64,000 nt of DNA, taken from contig NZ_CP016033.1 of assembly GCF_001663175.1 (NCBI RefSeq), positions 2,480,001 to 2,544,000 of the forward strand, read 5' to 3'. The notes beneath the pieces are model-generated. The model worked only from the letters and a program-made list of their open reading frames with translations, did not search any database and was not told where the DNA came from. The position numbers and the translations under genes were made by a program. Of the stretch, positions 54,404-64,000 are shown piece after piece; positions within the stretch are counted from its first letter, which is position 1, and every line of letters begins with the position of its first letter. Source of the DNA: Erythrobacter neustonensis (GTDB lineage Bacteria; Pseudomonadota; Alphaproteobacteria; Sphingomonadales; Sphingomonadaceae).

Positions 54404-55441
54404 ATGAAGGTTGACCTGTTCGATTTCGATCTGCCGCCCGAACGCATCGCGCTGCGCCCGGCGCGTCCGCGCGATGCGGCGCGCATGCTGGTGGTGCAGG
54501 GGCAGGATGCGCCGTTCGAAGATCGTGGCGTGCGCGATCTGCCGCAGCTTCTCGAAGCGGGCGATGTCCTCGTTTTCAATGACACGCGCGTGATCCCCGC
54601 CCAGCTCGAAGGTCGGCGCGCCGGCGGCGAAGCCAAGGTGGGCGCAACCTTGCACAAGCGTATCGACCTGCGCCGCTGGCAGGCGTTTCTGAAGAATGCC
54701 AAGCGGGTGAAGCTGGGCGATCAGCTGATCTTCGGCGGCGGCGTCACCGCGATTGCCGAAGACCGCCACGATGACGGATCGCTGACCCTGATGTTCGAAG
54801 GCGATGAACCGGTCGAAGTGCTGCTGCACCGCGCAGGCACGATGCCGCTGCCGCCCTACATCGCCTCCAAGCGCGGGGTCGATCGTCAGGACCTCGAAGA
54901 CTACCAGACGATGTTCGCCGCCGAGGAAGGCGCGGTGGCCGCGCCCACGGCCTCGCTGCACTTCACGCAAGAGCTGGTCGATGCGCTCGACGACGCCGGG
55001 ATCGGCCGTGCGACGCTGACGCTGCATGTCGGGGCAGGGACGTTCCTGCCGGTCAAAGCGGACGACACCGACGATCACCGGATGCATGCCGAGTTCGGAC
55101 GCATTTCGCCTGCCACCGCAGCGCAGCTCAACGCTGCACGCGAGGCGGGTGGGCGAGTCATCGCGGTCGGCACGACCTCGCTCCGCTTGCTGGAAAGCGC
55201 TGCCGATGCCGATGGGATCATCCACCCTTTCGAAGGCGACACCGCGATCTTCATCACCCCCGGTGTTCGGCTGCGCGCAGTCGATGGCCTGATGACCAAC
55301 TTTCACCTGCCCAAATCGACTCTGATGATGCTGGTCAGTGCTTTGATGGGACGCGAGCGGATGATGGCGGCCTACGCCCATGCGATCGCTAGCAACTACC
55401 GTTTCTATTCCTATGGTGACTCCTCGCTGCTGCTCCCGTAA
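54404..55441 (+). CDS. queA: S-adenosylmethionine:tRNA ribosyltransferase-isomerase
   Basis: QueA adds an epoxycyclopentane unit from S-adenosylmethionine to the 7-aminomethyl-7-deazaguanine base of tRNA, the step after Tgt in queuosine synthesis. The product is 345 residues, starting [20 protein letters not shown]. It has the typical [78 protein letters not shown] and [19 protein letters not shown]. It is 43 bases after the cyclophilin, and tgt is 2.6 kb downstream. Confidence 0.96.
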   Translation: MKVDLFDFDLPPERIALRPARPRDAARMLVVQGQDAPFEDRGVRDLPQLLEAGDVLVFNDTRVIPAQLEGRRAGGEAKVGATLHKRIDLRRWQAFLKNAKRVKLGDQLIFGGGVTAIAEDRHDDGSLTLMFEGDEPVEVLLHRAGTMPLPPYIASKRGVDRQDLEDYQTMFAAEEGAVAAPTASLHFTQELVDALDDAGIGRATLTLHVGAGTFLPVKADDTDDHRMHAEFGRISPATAAQLNAAREAGGRVIAVGTTSLRLLESAADADGIIHPFEGDTAIFITPGVRLRAVDGLMTNFHLPKSTLMMLVSALMGRERMMAAYAHAIASNYRFYSYGDSSLLLP

Positions 55442-55450
55442 CCCGGTTGC

Positions 55451-56395
55451 ATGCACGAACCCATTCTTTCGGTCCGCGGGCTGACCAAGACTTATCGCGG
55501 CGGCACACGCGCGCTCGACGCGGTCGATCTCGATATCCGCAAGGGCGAGATTTTTGCACTGCTCGGGCCGAACGGAGCGGGCAAGACCACCTTGATCGGG
55601 GCGGTGTGCGGATTGGTGCGGCCTACCGCGGGCACGATCACCGCGTTCGGGCAGGACCTGGCGTCCAACTGGCGCAGCGCACGCGCGCGGATCGGGCTGG
55701 TGCCGCAGGAACTGAGCACCGACATGTTCGAAACGGTCTGGCGCGCGGTCGCCTATTCGCGCGGTCTGTTCGGCAAGCCTTCGGACCCTGCTCGGCTTGA
55801 GGAAATCCTGAAGAGCCTGTCGCTGTGGGACAGGAAGGACGCGCAGATCCGCGCGCTGTCGGGCGGGATGAAGCGCCGCGTGCTGATCGCCAAGGCGCTG
55901 GCGCATGATCCCGAACTCCTGTTCCTCGATGAACCCACCGCGGGCGTCGATGTCGAACTGCGCAAGGGCATGTGGGAGCAGATCGCCGCGCTCAAGCAAC
56001 GCGGGGTGACGATCATTCTGACGACCCACTATATCCAGGAGGCGGAGGAAATGGCCGATCGCGTGGGCATCATCCAGCGCGGCCGGATCCGGATGGTCGA
56101 TGAAAAGCGCGCGATGATGGAACGGCTCGGAACGACCGAAGCCGTGATCGATCTGGCGCAACCGATGACCGCGATCCCCGCCAGCCTCGGAGCCTACGCG
56201 CTCGAGCTTGCCGATGGCGGGCGGCGGTTGATCTACCGCGGCGGCAATGGCGAGGGCAAGGGCCGCGCCGCGGTGGCGCAGCTCGCCCAGCAACTGACAC
56301 GCGACGGGATCACCTTCACCAGCCTCGACATCCACGATTCGTCACTCGAGGATATTTTCGTCGGTCTTCTCGGCGCGCAAGGGGAGCCTGCGTGA
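55451..56395 (+). CDS. ABC-2 type exporter ATP-binding protein
   Basis: The 314-residue protein has a full ABC ATPase domain: Walker [14 protein letters not shown]-loop [13 protein letters not shown], signature [21 protein letters not shown], Walker [16 protein letters not shown]-loop [17 protein letters not shown]-terminal extension follows. The class matches drug/polysaccharide/lipid exporters of the YadG/NodI type. The next gene, encoding the permease, overlaps by one base (TGATG), so the pair forms one transporter. The substrate is not evident. It begins 10 bases after queA, so it is co-transcribed with it. Confidence 0.92.
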   Translation: MHEPILSVRGLTKTYRGGTRALDAVDLDIRKGEIFALLGPNGAGKTTLIGAVCGLVRPTAGTITAFGQDLASNWRSARARIGLVPQELSTDMFETVWRAVAYSRGLFGKPSDPARLEEILKSLSLWDRKDAQIRALSGGMKRRVLIAKALAHDPELLFLDEPTAGVDVELRKGMWEQIAALKQRGVTIILTTHYIQEAEEMADRVGIIQRGRIRMVDEKRAMMERLGTTEAVIDLAQPMTAIPASLGAYALELADGGRRLIYRGGNGEGKGRAAVAQLAQQLTRDGITFTSLDIHDSSLEDIFVGLLGAQGEPA

Positions 56396-57162
56396 TGCAC
56401 TTCAATCTTCGCAGCGCCTTTGCGATCTACCAGCGCGAAATGGCGCGCGCTTTTCGAACCGCCTTCCAGTCGATCCTCGCGCCGGTGCTTACCACCTCGC
56501 TCTACTTCGTGGTGTTCGGCACCGTGATCGGGGCCCGGATGGAATCGGTTGCAGGCGTGCCCTACGGCGCCTTCATCATCCCCGGCCTGCTGATGCTGAC
56601 CCTCTTGGCCGAGACGACCAGCAATGCCAGCTTCGGGATCTACATGCCGCGCTTCACCGGGACGATCTACGAGCTGTTGTCCGCACCTGTCGGAGTGGCC
56701 GAAACGCTGGCCGGTTTCGTCGGCGCGGCGGCCACCAAGGGGCTGATCCTTGCCGCGATCATTCTCGCCACCGCCCGGTGTTTCGTCGATTACGAGATAG
56801 CGCACCCGCTGCTGGCAGTGATCTACATCATGCTCGTCGCCGCCAGCTTCGCGCTGTTCGGGTTCATCCTCGGTATCTGGGCCGACTCGTTCGAAAAGCT
56901 GGGAATCATTCCGATGCTGATCCTGACCCCGCTGACGTTCCTCGGCGGAACATTCTACTCGATCCGCGACCTGCCCGCGCTGTGGGAGACGATTGCGCTG
57001 GCCAATCCGATCGCGTTTCTGGTCAGCGGGCTGCGCTACAGCTTTTATGGGACGGGGGACGTGCCGATTGCCTTGTCGCTCGGGCTCACGCTGGGATTTC
57101 TGACCCTTTGCACGATCGTCATCACCGTCATTTTCCGCACAGGGTGGCGCCTAAGAGACTAA
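56395..57162 (+). CDS. ABC-2 type exporter permease
   Basis: This 255-residue membrane subunit has six helices. The ABC2_membrane family start [41 protein letters not shown] is visible, along with [30 protein letters not shown] and the final [43 protein letters not shown]. These are YadH/NodJ-type features. The ATG shares one base with the ATPase stop. The pair probably exports a lipid, polysaccharide or drug; which one cannot be told. Confidence 0.92.
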   Translation: MHFNLRSAFAIYQREMARAFRTAFQSILAPVLTTSLYFVVFGTVIGARMESVAGVPYGAFIIPGLLMLTLLAETTSNASFGIYMPRFTGTIYELLSAPVGVAETLAGFVGAAATKGLILAAIILATARCFVDYEIAHPLLAVIYIMLVAASFALFGFILGIWADSFEKLGIIPMLILTPLTFLGGTFYSIRDLPALWETIALANPIAFLVSGLRYSFYGTGDVPIALSLGLTLGFLTLCTIVITVIFRTGWRLRD

Positions 57163-57217
57163 ACCAGGTTAGAAACTCCGTCTTTCGTCGGCCATATCGA
57201 ACCATTCGTCGGACATT

Positions 57218-57243
57218 AATGAACAACACAGATTTCGTTCATT
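57218..57243. promoter_or_regulatory. Inverted repeat in the leader of the outer-membrane gene
   Basis: AATGAAC (57218-57224) and GTTCATT (57237-57243) form a perfect 7-base inverted repeat with a 12-base spacer. It lies 78-103 bases before the ATG of the outer-membrane gene in a 158-base gap. It could be an operator or an mRNA stem. Confidence 0.4.
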
Positions 57244-57320
57244 GCGCGGCAACGATCGAATACCTAGCTGCGGCGAGACGTCGCACCTCCCGCGGCGGTT
57301 CGAAAAGGACAAAGAATATC

Positions 57321-57899
57321 ATGAAGAAGCTTGTCTTCGCTTCGCTCGCCGCAGCCGGCGCGCTTGCAGTTCCCGCTGCCGCTCAGGCACAGACGGAAAC
57401 CCGCCCCGACATCACCATCGGCGCGACCGTTGGTACGCACGATCTCGGCATCGACCTCGGTGACCTCGACGCCGACGACGGCGAGTTCGACGATCTGAAC
57501 ATCGACGACGATTCGACCATCTTCGGTGGCTTCGCTGCAGCCGATTTCCCGATCGGCGAAAGCATGTTTGCCGGTGTTGAAGGCAACTTCCACTTCGGCG
57601 ACGGCCCGATCGAATCGGAATACGGCGCTGCAGCCCGTCTCGGCTTCCGCACCGAAGGCGGCACCAAGATCTTCGCACGCGGCGGTTACCAGTGGGTCGA
57701 CCTCGACCTCGAAAACCTGACCGGCGTCAGCGAAGACTTCCTCGATGAAAACGACATCGACGTGAAGGACGTTGCAGGCGACTACCTCGTCGGCGTCGGC
57801 GTTGAAGTTCCGGTGAGCTCGTTTGTGCTTCGCGCAAACGTCGACACCGTTGCGTTCGACACCCTGCGTGCGACCGCCGGCGTCGGCTTCAAGTTCTGA
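57321..57899 (+). CDS. Small outer-membrane beta-barrel protein with acidic segment
   Basis: The product is 192 residues with a Sec signal peptide (cleavage near AQAQ at about 23). Alternating beta strands follow, typical of an 8-strand OmpA/porin-like barrel (GATVGTHDLG, FGGFAAADF, SMFAGVEGNFHFG, YGAAARLGFRTEGG, KIFARGGYQWVDL, YLVGVGVEV, LRATAGVGFKF ending in Phe, the usual C-terminal signature). Residues 42-65 are very rich in Asp, which may bind Ca or form an acidic loop. Codon choice is less GC-biased towards rare codons than nearby genes, consistent with high expression. The exact function is unknown. Confidence 0.8.
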   Translation: MKKLVFASLAAAGALAVPAAAQAQTETRPDITIGATVGTHDLGIDLGDLDADDGEFDDLNIDDDSTIFGGFAAADFPIGESMFAGVEGNFHFGDGPIESEYGAAARLGFRTEGGTKIFARGGYQWVDLDLENLTGVSEDFLDENDIDVKDVAGDYLVGVGVEVPVSSFVLRANVDTVAFDTLRATAGVGFKF

Positions 57900-57955
57900 T
57901 CCGACACTGACAGGCACACACGAACGGCCCGGCCGTTTGCTGTGAGCCGAAGTGA

Positions 57956-59226
<1,271 letters not shown>

Positions 59227-59227
<1 letters not shown>

Positions 59228-59529
59228 TGCCCAAAATGCCCGACGATTGCCAGACGATGCCCGAGGTGCGCGCCGGGGTGGACGCACTCGACCGCGAGCT
59301 GGTGGCGCTGCTGGTGACCCGTTTCGGCTACATGCGCGCCGCCGCCCGGATCAAGCCGGGCCGCGATGCGGTGCGCGACGAGGAGCGCAAGGCCAGTGTG
59401 ATCGCCGCGGCCGTCGCCGAAGCCGAGGCTCACAAGCTTCCGAGCGACGTGATCCGCGATATCTGGGAACGGCTCGTCGAAGGTTCGATCGCCTATGAAC
59501 TCGACGAATGGGACCGCACCCGAACCTGA
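59227..59529 (+). CDS. Chorismate mutase (AroQ class, monofunctional)
   Basis: The product is 100 residues, all helical, with the AroQ-type active-site residues arranged as RAGVDALDRELVALLVTRFGYMRAAARIKPGRD (Arg, Lys) and VIRDIWERLVEGSIAYE. It converts chorismate to prephenate for Phe/Tyr, or acts in a related route as PchB-like proteins do. The short length and single domain fit the isolated AroQ/PchB class. It overlaps tgt by one base (TGATG) and is followed by a perfect bidirectional terminator. Confidence 0.88.
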
Positions 59530-59551
59530 TGCGATCCGCAGCGACCCAACG

Positions 59552-59585
59552 AAAAAGGGCGGCCCCGCGAAGGGCCGCCCTTTTT
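59552..59585. terminator. Bidirectional rho-independent terminator between chorismate mutase and rpsD
   Basis: AAAAAGGGCGGCCC (59552-59565) and GGGCCGCCCTTTTT (59572-59585) form a perfect 14-bp stem with a 6-base loop. A run of A on one side and T on the other make it work for both the plus-strand tgt unit and the minus-strand rpsD. Confidence 0.9.
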
Positions 59586-59611
59586 GTTTGGCTGCTGTGT
59601 CCCTTGCAGGA

Positions 59612-60226
59612 TCAGCGCGAATAGAATTCGACCACCAGGTTCGGTTCCATCGTCACCGGGTAGGGGACTTCGTCGAGCTTGGGAACGCGGGTGAAGGTGA
59701 TCTTGTCGGTGCCGTCGGGCTGGACATAATCGGGAATGTCACGCTCGGCGAGGCTCTGCGCTTCGATCACGAGTGCCATTTCCTTGGCCTTGCTGCCGAG
59801 GCTGACAACGTCGCCGACGTTCACGCGGCGCGATGCGATGTTGCACGTCACGCCGTTGACGTAGATGTGGCCGTGGCTGACGATCTGGCGCGCGGCGAAG
59901 ATGGTCGGCGCGAACTTGGCGCGGTAGACGACCATGTCCAGGCGCTGCTCGAGCAGGCCGATCAGGTTCTGGCTGGTGTCGCCCTTCAGACGCGATGCTT
60001 CGGCATAGGTGCGCTTGAACTGCTTTTCGGTCACATCGCCGTAGTAGCCCTTGAGCTTCTGCTTGGCGCGCAGCTGCAGGCCATAGTCGCTCATCTTGCC
60101 CTTGCGGCGCTGACCGTGCTGGCCGGGGCCGTAGGAGCGCTTGTTCACGGGCGAATTGGGGCGACCCCAGATGTTCTCGCCCATGCGGCGATCGAGCTTG
60201 TACTTGGCGCTTTTACGCTTCGACAT
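59612..60226 (-). CDS. rpsD: 30S ribosomal protein S4
   Basis: RpsD is a primary 16S rRNA-binding protein, needed for small subunit assembly and translational accuracy. The product is 204 residues: [23 protein letters not shown], then [30 protein letters not shown], the S4 RNA-binding domain [31 protein letters not shown] and a C-terminal [14 protein letters not shown]. There are no zinc cysteines in this form. AAGGA precedes the ATG. It stands alone, between the terminator and the 175-base gap before the TrmJ-like gene, and may have its own promoter there. Confidence 0.98.
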   Translation of the reverse strand: MSKRKSAKYKLDRRMGENIWGRPNSPVNKRSYGPGQHGQRRKGKMSDYGLQLRAKQKLKGYYGDVTEKQFKRTYAEASRLKGDTSQNLIGLLEQRLDMVVYRAKFAPTIFAARQIVSHGHIYVNGVTCNIASRRVNVGDVVSLGSKAKEMALVIEAQSLAERDIPDYVQPDGTDKITFTRVPKLDEVPYPVTMEPNLVVEFYSR

Positions 60227-60288
60227 ACGTCGTATCCTTCATTTGCTGAGCCGCCCCCATCGGGCAGCTGTTGAACCCGGCACCGCAC

Positions 60289-60309
60289 CATCCCGCCTCA
60301 GGCGGGATG
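60289..60309. other. Hairpin in the leader region of rpsD
   Basis: CATCCCGCC (60289-60297) and GGCGGGATG (60301-60309) pair perfectly with a 3-base loop. It lies 63-83 bases upstream of the rpsD ATG on its leader side. There is no T-run, so it may be a leader structure for autoregulation by S4 or a terminator for the upstream gene. The rest of the 175-base gap shows nothing else clear. Confidence 0.4.
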
Positions 60310-60401
60310 CGGCCACTGCTTCACCGGGGTGCAGGGCCAATTGCGAAGGCGCGCGCATAGCAGGATGGGGGCACAGGTCAAGCGCCTGCGTACACTCCGC
60401 G

Positions 60402-61163
60402 CTATTCGCTGCGTTCGCGCCGCGCCATATAGCTGAGGATCCCGCGCAGTGTGCGCACTTCAAGGTGGTTCCAGCCCGGCTTCGTCAGCACCCCGCGCAG
60501 CGTGCGCCGCGTGGCCTCTGCACGACCCTCGGGAAGGAAATAGCCCTTGGGTTCGAGCAGCGTCTCGAAATGCGCGATCAGGCCTTCGAGCTCTTCCTGC
60601 GGGGCGGGCGGAAGGGTGTCCTCGCGCGTCGGCTGCACCAGCGTTCCGCCCGCATCCGAGCCTTCGCCCGCCATCTCGCGCCCGATCCGCGCCCATTCAT
60701 AGGCGACCAGAATCACCGCCTGCGCCAAATTGAGCGAGGCGAATTCGGGATTGATCGGGATCGTCAGGATACTGCGGGCAAGCGCCACGTCTTCGGTCTC
60801 CAGCCCTGAACGTTCGGGGCCGAAGATGATCGCGTGCCGTCCGGCAAGCTGGTGGATCTGCCGCCCGGCCTCGTCCGCGCCGATCACGGGCTTGGTCACG
60901 CCGCGCTTGCGCACGGTGGTGGCGTGGACATACTGGCAATCGGCCACGGCTTCGGCGGTCGTGACAAACACCTTGGCCTGCTGCAGCACGATGTCCGCGC
61001 CCGCTGCCGCCGGGCCAGCCGAGGGGTTGGGCCAGCCATCGCGCGGGGTCACGAGCCGCAGTTCGGTCAGCCCGAAATTGAGCATCGCGCGTGCAGCCTT
61101 GCCGATGTTTTCGCCCAGTTGCGGGCGCACCAGCACGATCACCGGCTTGTTGAGACCAGCCAT
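60402..61163 (-). CDS. trmJ: TrmJ/LasT-type RNA 2'-O-methyltransferase (SPOUT fold)
   Basis: The product is 253 residues. The SpoU/TrmH-type knotted fold begins PVIVLVRPQLGENIGKAARAMLNFGLTELRLVTPRDGWPN (motif 1), with motif 2 AIIFGPERSGLETEDVALA and motif 3 IPINPEFASLNLAQAVILVAYEW. The family methylates tRNA position 32 in E. coli; other RNA targets are possible. Start ATG 61163 lacks an obvious ribosome site. It lies 7 bases after nrdR and is probably in one unit with it. Confidence 0.9.
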   Translation of the reverse strand: MAGLNKPVIVLVRPQLGENIGKAARAMLNFGLTELRLVTPRDGWPNPSAGPAAAGADIVLQQAKVFVTTAEAVADCQYVHATTVRKRGVTKPVIGADEAGRQIHQLAGRHAIIFGPERSGLETEDVALARSILTIPINPEFASLNLAQAVILVAYEWARIGREMAGEGSDAGGTLVQPTREDTLPPAPQEELEGLIAHFETLLEPKGYFLPEGRAEATRRTLRGVLTKPGWNHLEVRTLRGILSYMARRERSE

Positions 61164-61170
61164 TTTGTCG

Positions 61171-61632
<462 letters not shown>

Positions 61633-61641
61633 TACACAGGC

Positions 61642-61848
61642 TTACTTTTTGATCCTCTGATACAGTGCAAAGCCTGCACCGATCGCGAGCCCGATCGGCC
61701 ACGAGACCACCGGCAATACCGCGCCGGCCACAGCACCGATCGCGGCGCCGGTGAGCACGGGGGCGGTCGAAGGGTGGTTGACCCCTTCCTTTGCCATGCC
61801 GGCGACTTCGGTCTTCACGTCTTCGACCCAGTCCTGACGTTCGTTCAT
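61642..61848 (-). CDS. Small membrane protein of unknown function
   Basis: The product is 68 residues. A hydrophilic N-terminus (MNERQDWVEDVKTEVAGMAKEG) is followed by one or two Gly/Ala-rich membrane helices (VLTGAAIGAVAGAVLPVVSWPIGLAIGAGFALYQ) and a Lys-rich end. The glycine-zipper-like pattern (GAAIGAVAGAV) is typical of small membrane-spanning proteins. It sits 9 bases before nrdR and 14 bases after glyA, so it is in the same operon. I do not know its function. Confidence 0.7.
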   Translation of the reverse strand: MNERQDWVEDVKTEVAGMAKEGVNHPSTAPVLTGAAIGAVAGAVLPVVSWPIGLAIGAGFALYQRIKK

Positions 61849-61861
61849 CGCAAAAGTCTCC

Positions 61862-63183
<1,322 letters not shown>

Positions 63184-63187
<4 letters not shown>

Positions 63188-63663
63188 TGGTGGGTCTCGA
63201 TATGGTCGGGAGAGAAGGGCGGCTTGCCGAGCTTGCCGACGCGGCGCTGGTGGCGGCCGGCCGGATCGCCGGCATCGGCGAATTCGGTGTCGAGGAACGT
63301 GGCGATGCAGGATTTGGCCATCTCGATCCCTACGAGACGCGCGCCCATTGCGATGCAATTGGCATCATTATGTTCGCGCGCCAGCGCAGCGGAGAGCGGC
63401 TCGCTGACCAGGGCACAGCGCACCTGCGGATGGCGGTTGACGCTGATCGAGATGCCGATGCCCGACCCGCACAGGGCGACGCCGAATTCGACCGTGCCTT
63501 CCGCGATGATCTCGGCGAGACGAAACCCGTAATCGGGATAATCGACGCTCTGCCCGGGTTCGGGGCCGAGGTCGGCGACCTCGTGCCCTTCCTCGATGAG
63601 CCATTCGGCAAGCTCGGCCTTCAGGTCGACGGCCGCGTGATCGGAAGCAATGGCGATGCGCAT
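63184..63663 (-). CDS. rpiB: Ribose 5-phosphate isomerase B
   Basis: RpiB interconverts ribose 5-phosphate and ribulose 5-phosphate in the pentose phosphate pathway. The product is 159 residues starting [18 protein letters not shown]. It has the active-site segment [33 protein letters not shown]-like [18 protein letters not shown], and the C-terminal [22 protein letters not shown]. The ATG at 63663 fits the family start; an upstream ATG would lie in a cysteine-rich stretch and is unlikely. It leads the rpiB-glyA-nrdR operon. Confidence 0.95.
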
Positions 63664-63730
63664 GGCAGCCCCATAGTCGCATGGGCATAGATTCTCCACC
63701 CCTTAAGGGTGTGCTTTTCGTGCTGCTCCG

Positions 63731-64000
63731 TTAGGTTCCACCGCTCAGGAAAGCGCGTGCTTCGCCATGGGCATCATCGGTGTTGTAAATATCGTCAGTG
63801 CGGACGAGCGCGCGCCGGTAGAGATTTGCGGCCTCAGCCCGATCGGCAGCGGACGTTGCGGGATTGGCTTTGGCCCGCTCAAGATGATTTCTGGCAGCGG
63901 CGGTGCAGAATTCGGCCAAGGTGTAATGTCCCCGCAGGCAGATATGATCGAAGGCCGTGATCACGGCTGAACCATTCTCGCTTGTCAGCGGACCGGCGAT
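63731..64000 (-). CDS. Hypothetical protein, C-terminal part only (runs off the window)
   Basis: The minus-strand frame is open through base 64000, so the gene continues past the right edge. The visible 89 or so residues contain LAEFCTAAARNHLERAKANPATSAADRAEAANLYRRALV, an amphipathic helical stretch that resembles a TPR-like or sensory helical segment, and the C-terminus HGEARAFLSGGT. A GTG at 63964 could start a shorter version, but the open frame above it suggests a longer protein. I do not recognise the family. Confidence 0.5.
   Translation of the reverse strand: MAGPLTSENGSAVITAFDHICLRGHYTLAEFCTAAARNHLERAKANPATSAADRAEAANLYRRALVRTDDIYNTDDAHGEARAFLSGGT

Noticed and set aside
60289..60309. 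Terminator of the TrmJ-like gene
   Set aside because: The hairpin has no T-run and lies closer to rpsD, so I list it only as a leader hairpin.

Overview
The window is a GC-rich, tightly packed chromosomal segment of an alphaproteobacterium. The best fit is the Sphingomonadales, in the Erythrobacter/Porphyrobacter range. The reasons are an XrtA/PEP-CTERM regulatory set (prsK-prsR-prsT with its sugar transferase), a split imuA-imuB / dnaE2 mutasome with GTTC-N7-GTTC type LexA boxes, a long-form isocitrate lyase beside a RamB-like regulator, a Coq4 homologue and the long PstA type. I see no insertion sequence, phage, integron, CRISPR array, rRNA operon or replication origin. Intergenic gaps are short and none exceeds about 220 bases, so no stretch over 300 bases lacks a gene.

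Layout. 1-3.4 kb: a cut-off gene, isocitrate lyase (minus) and its probable divergent regulator. 3.5-10.2 kb: a small membrane protein, then an overlapping exopolysaccharide/PEP-CTERM regulatory operon (sugar transferase, histidine kinase PrsK, sigma-54 activator PrsR, TPR lipoprotein PrsT). 10.3-13.9 kb: an SBF-like transporter, panB and an amino-acid permease. 13.9-23.7 kb: an SOS-type DNA damage region. One LexA box precedes imuA-imuB and a PilZ gene. A second LexA box precedes a radical-SAM/HhH protein, a DUF4130-UdgX fusion, dnaE2 and an extensin-like gene. 23.7-30.1 kb: the phosphate regulon (phoR, pstC, pstA, pstB, phoU, phoB, all minus) with two PHO-box candidates and no pstS.

30.2-34.3 kb: tRNA-Glu with a clear promoter and terminator, recJ, a flavodoxin-like gene, an unknown gene, and an AHH-nuclease-like frame with no usable start codon at its domain boundary. 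34.3-46.9 kb: a mostly minus-strand metabolic block: nitronate monooxygenase, amidohydrolase, leuA with a Leu-rich leader peptide, an I78-type inhibitor lipoprotein, an FMN alpha-hydroxyacid dehydrogenase, a YceI protein, a DUF4329 protein, ilvC-ilvN-ilvB and miaA. serB diverges from miaA with overlapping start codons. 47.0-51.7 kb: coq4, a DUF3052 protein, purL and two small membrane proteins. 51.8-59.6 kb (plus): xseB-ispA-coaD-cyclophilin-queA, an ABC-2 exporter pair, an acidic outer-membrane barrel, tgt and a chorismate mutase. 59.6-64 kb (minus): rpsD, a TrmJ-like methylase, nrdR, a small membrane protein, glyA-rpiB and a cut-off gene.

The most interesting part is the SOS region, where the translesion mutasome is joined to two poorly understood DNA-repair proteins under their own LexA box. 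Regulatory signals not normally annotated are the leuA leader peptide, the PHO boxes at phoB and pstC, a near-consensus parS palindrome between phoU and phoB, and multi-half-site operators in front of the amidohydrolase and between aceA and its regulator.
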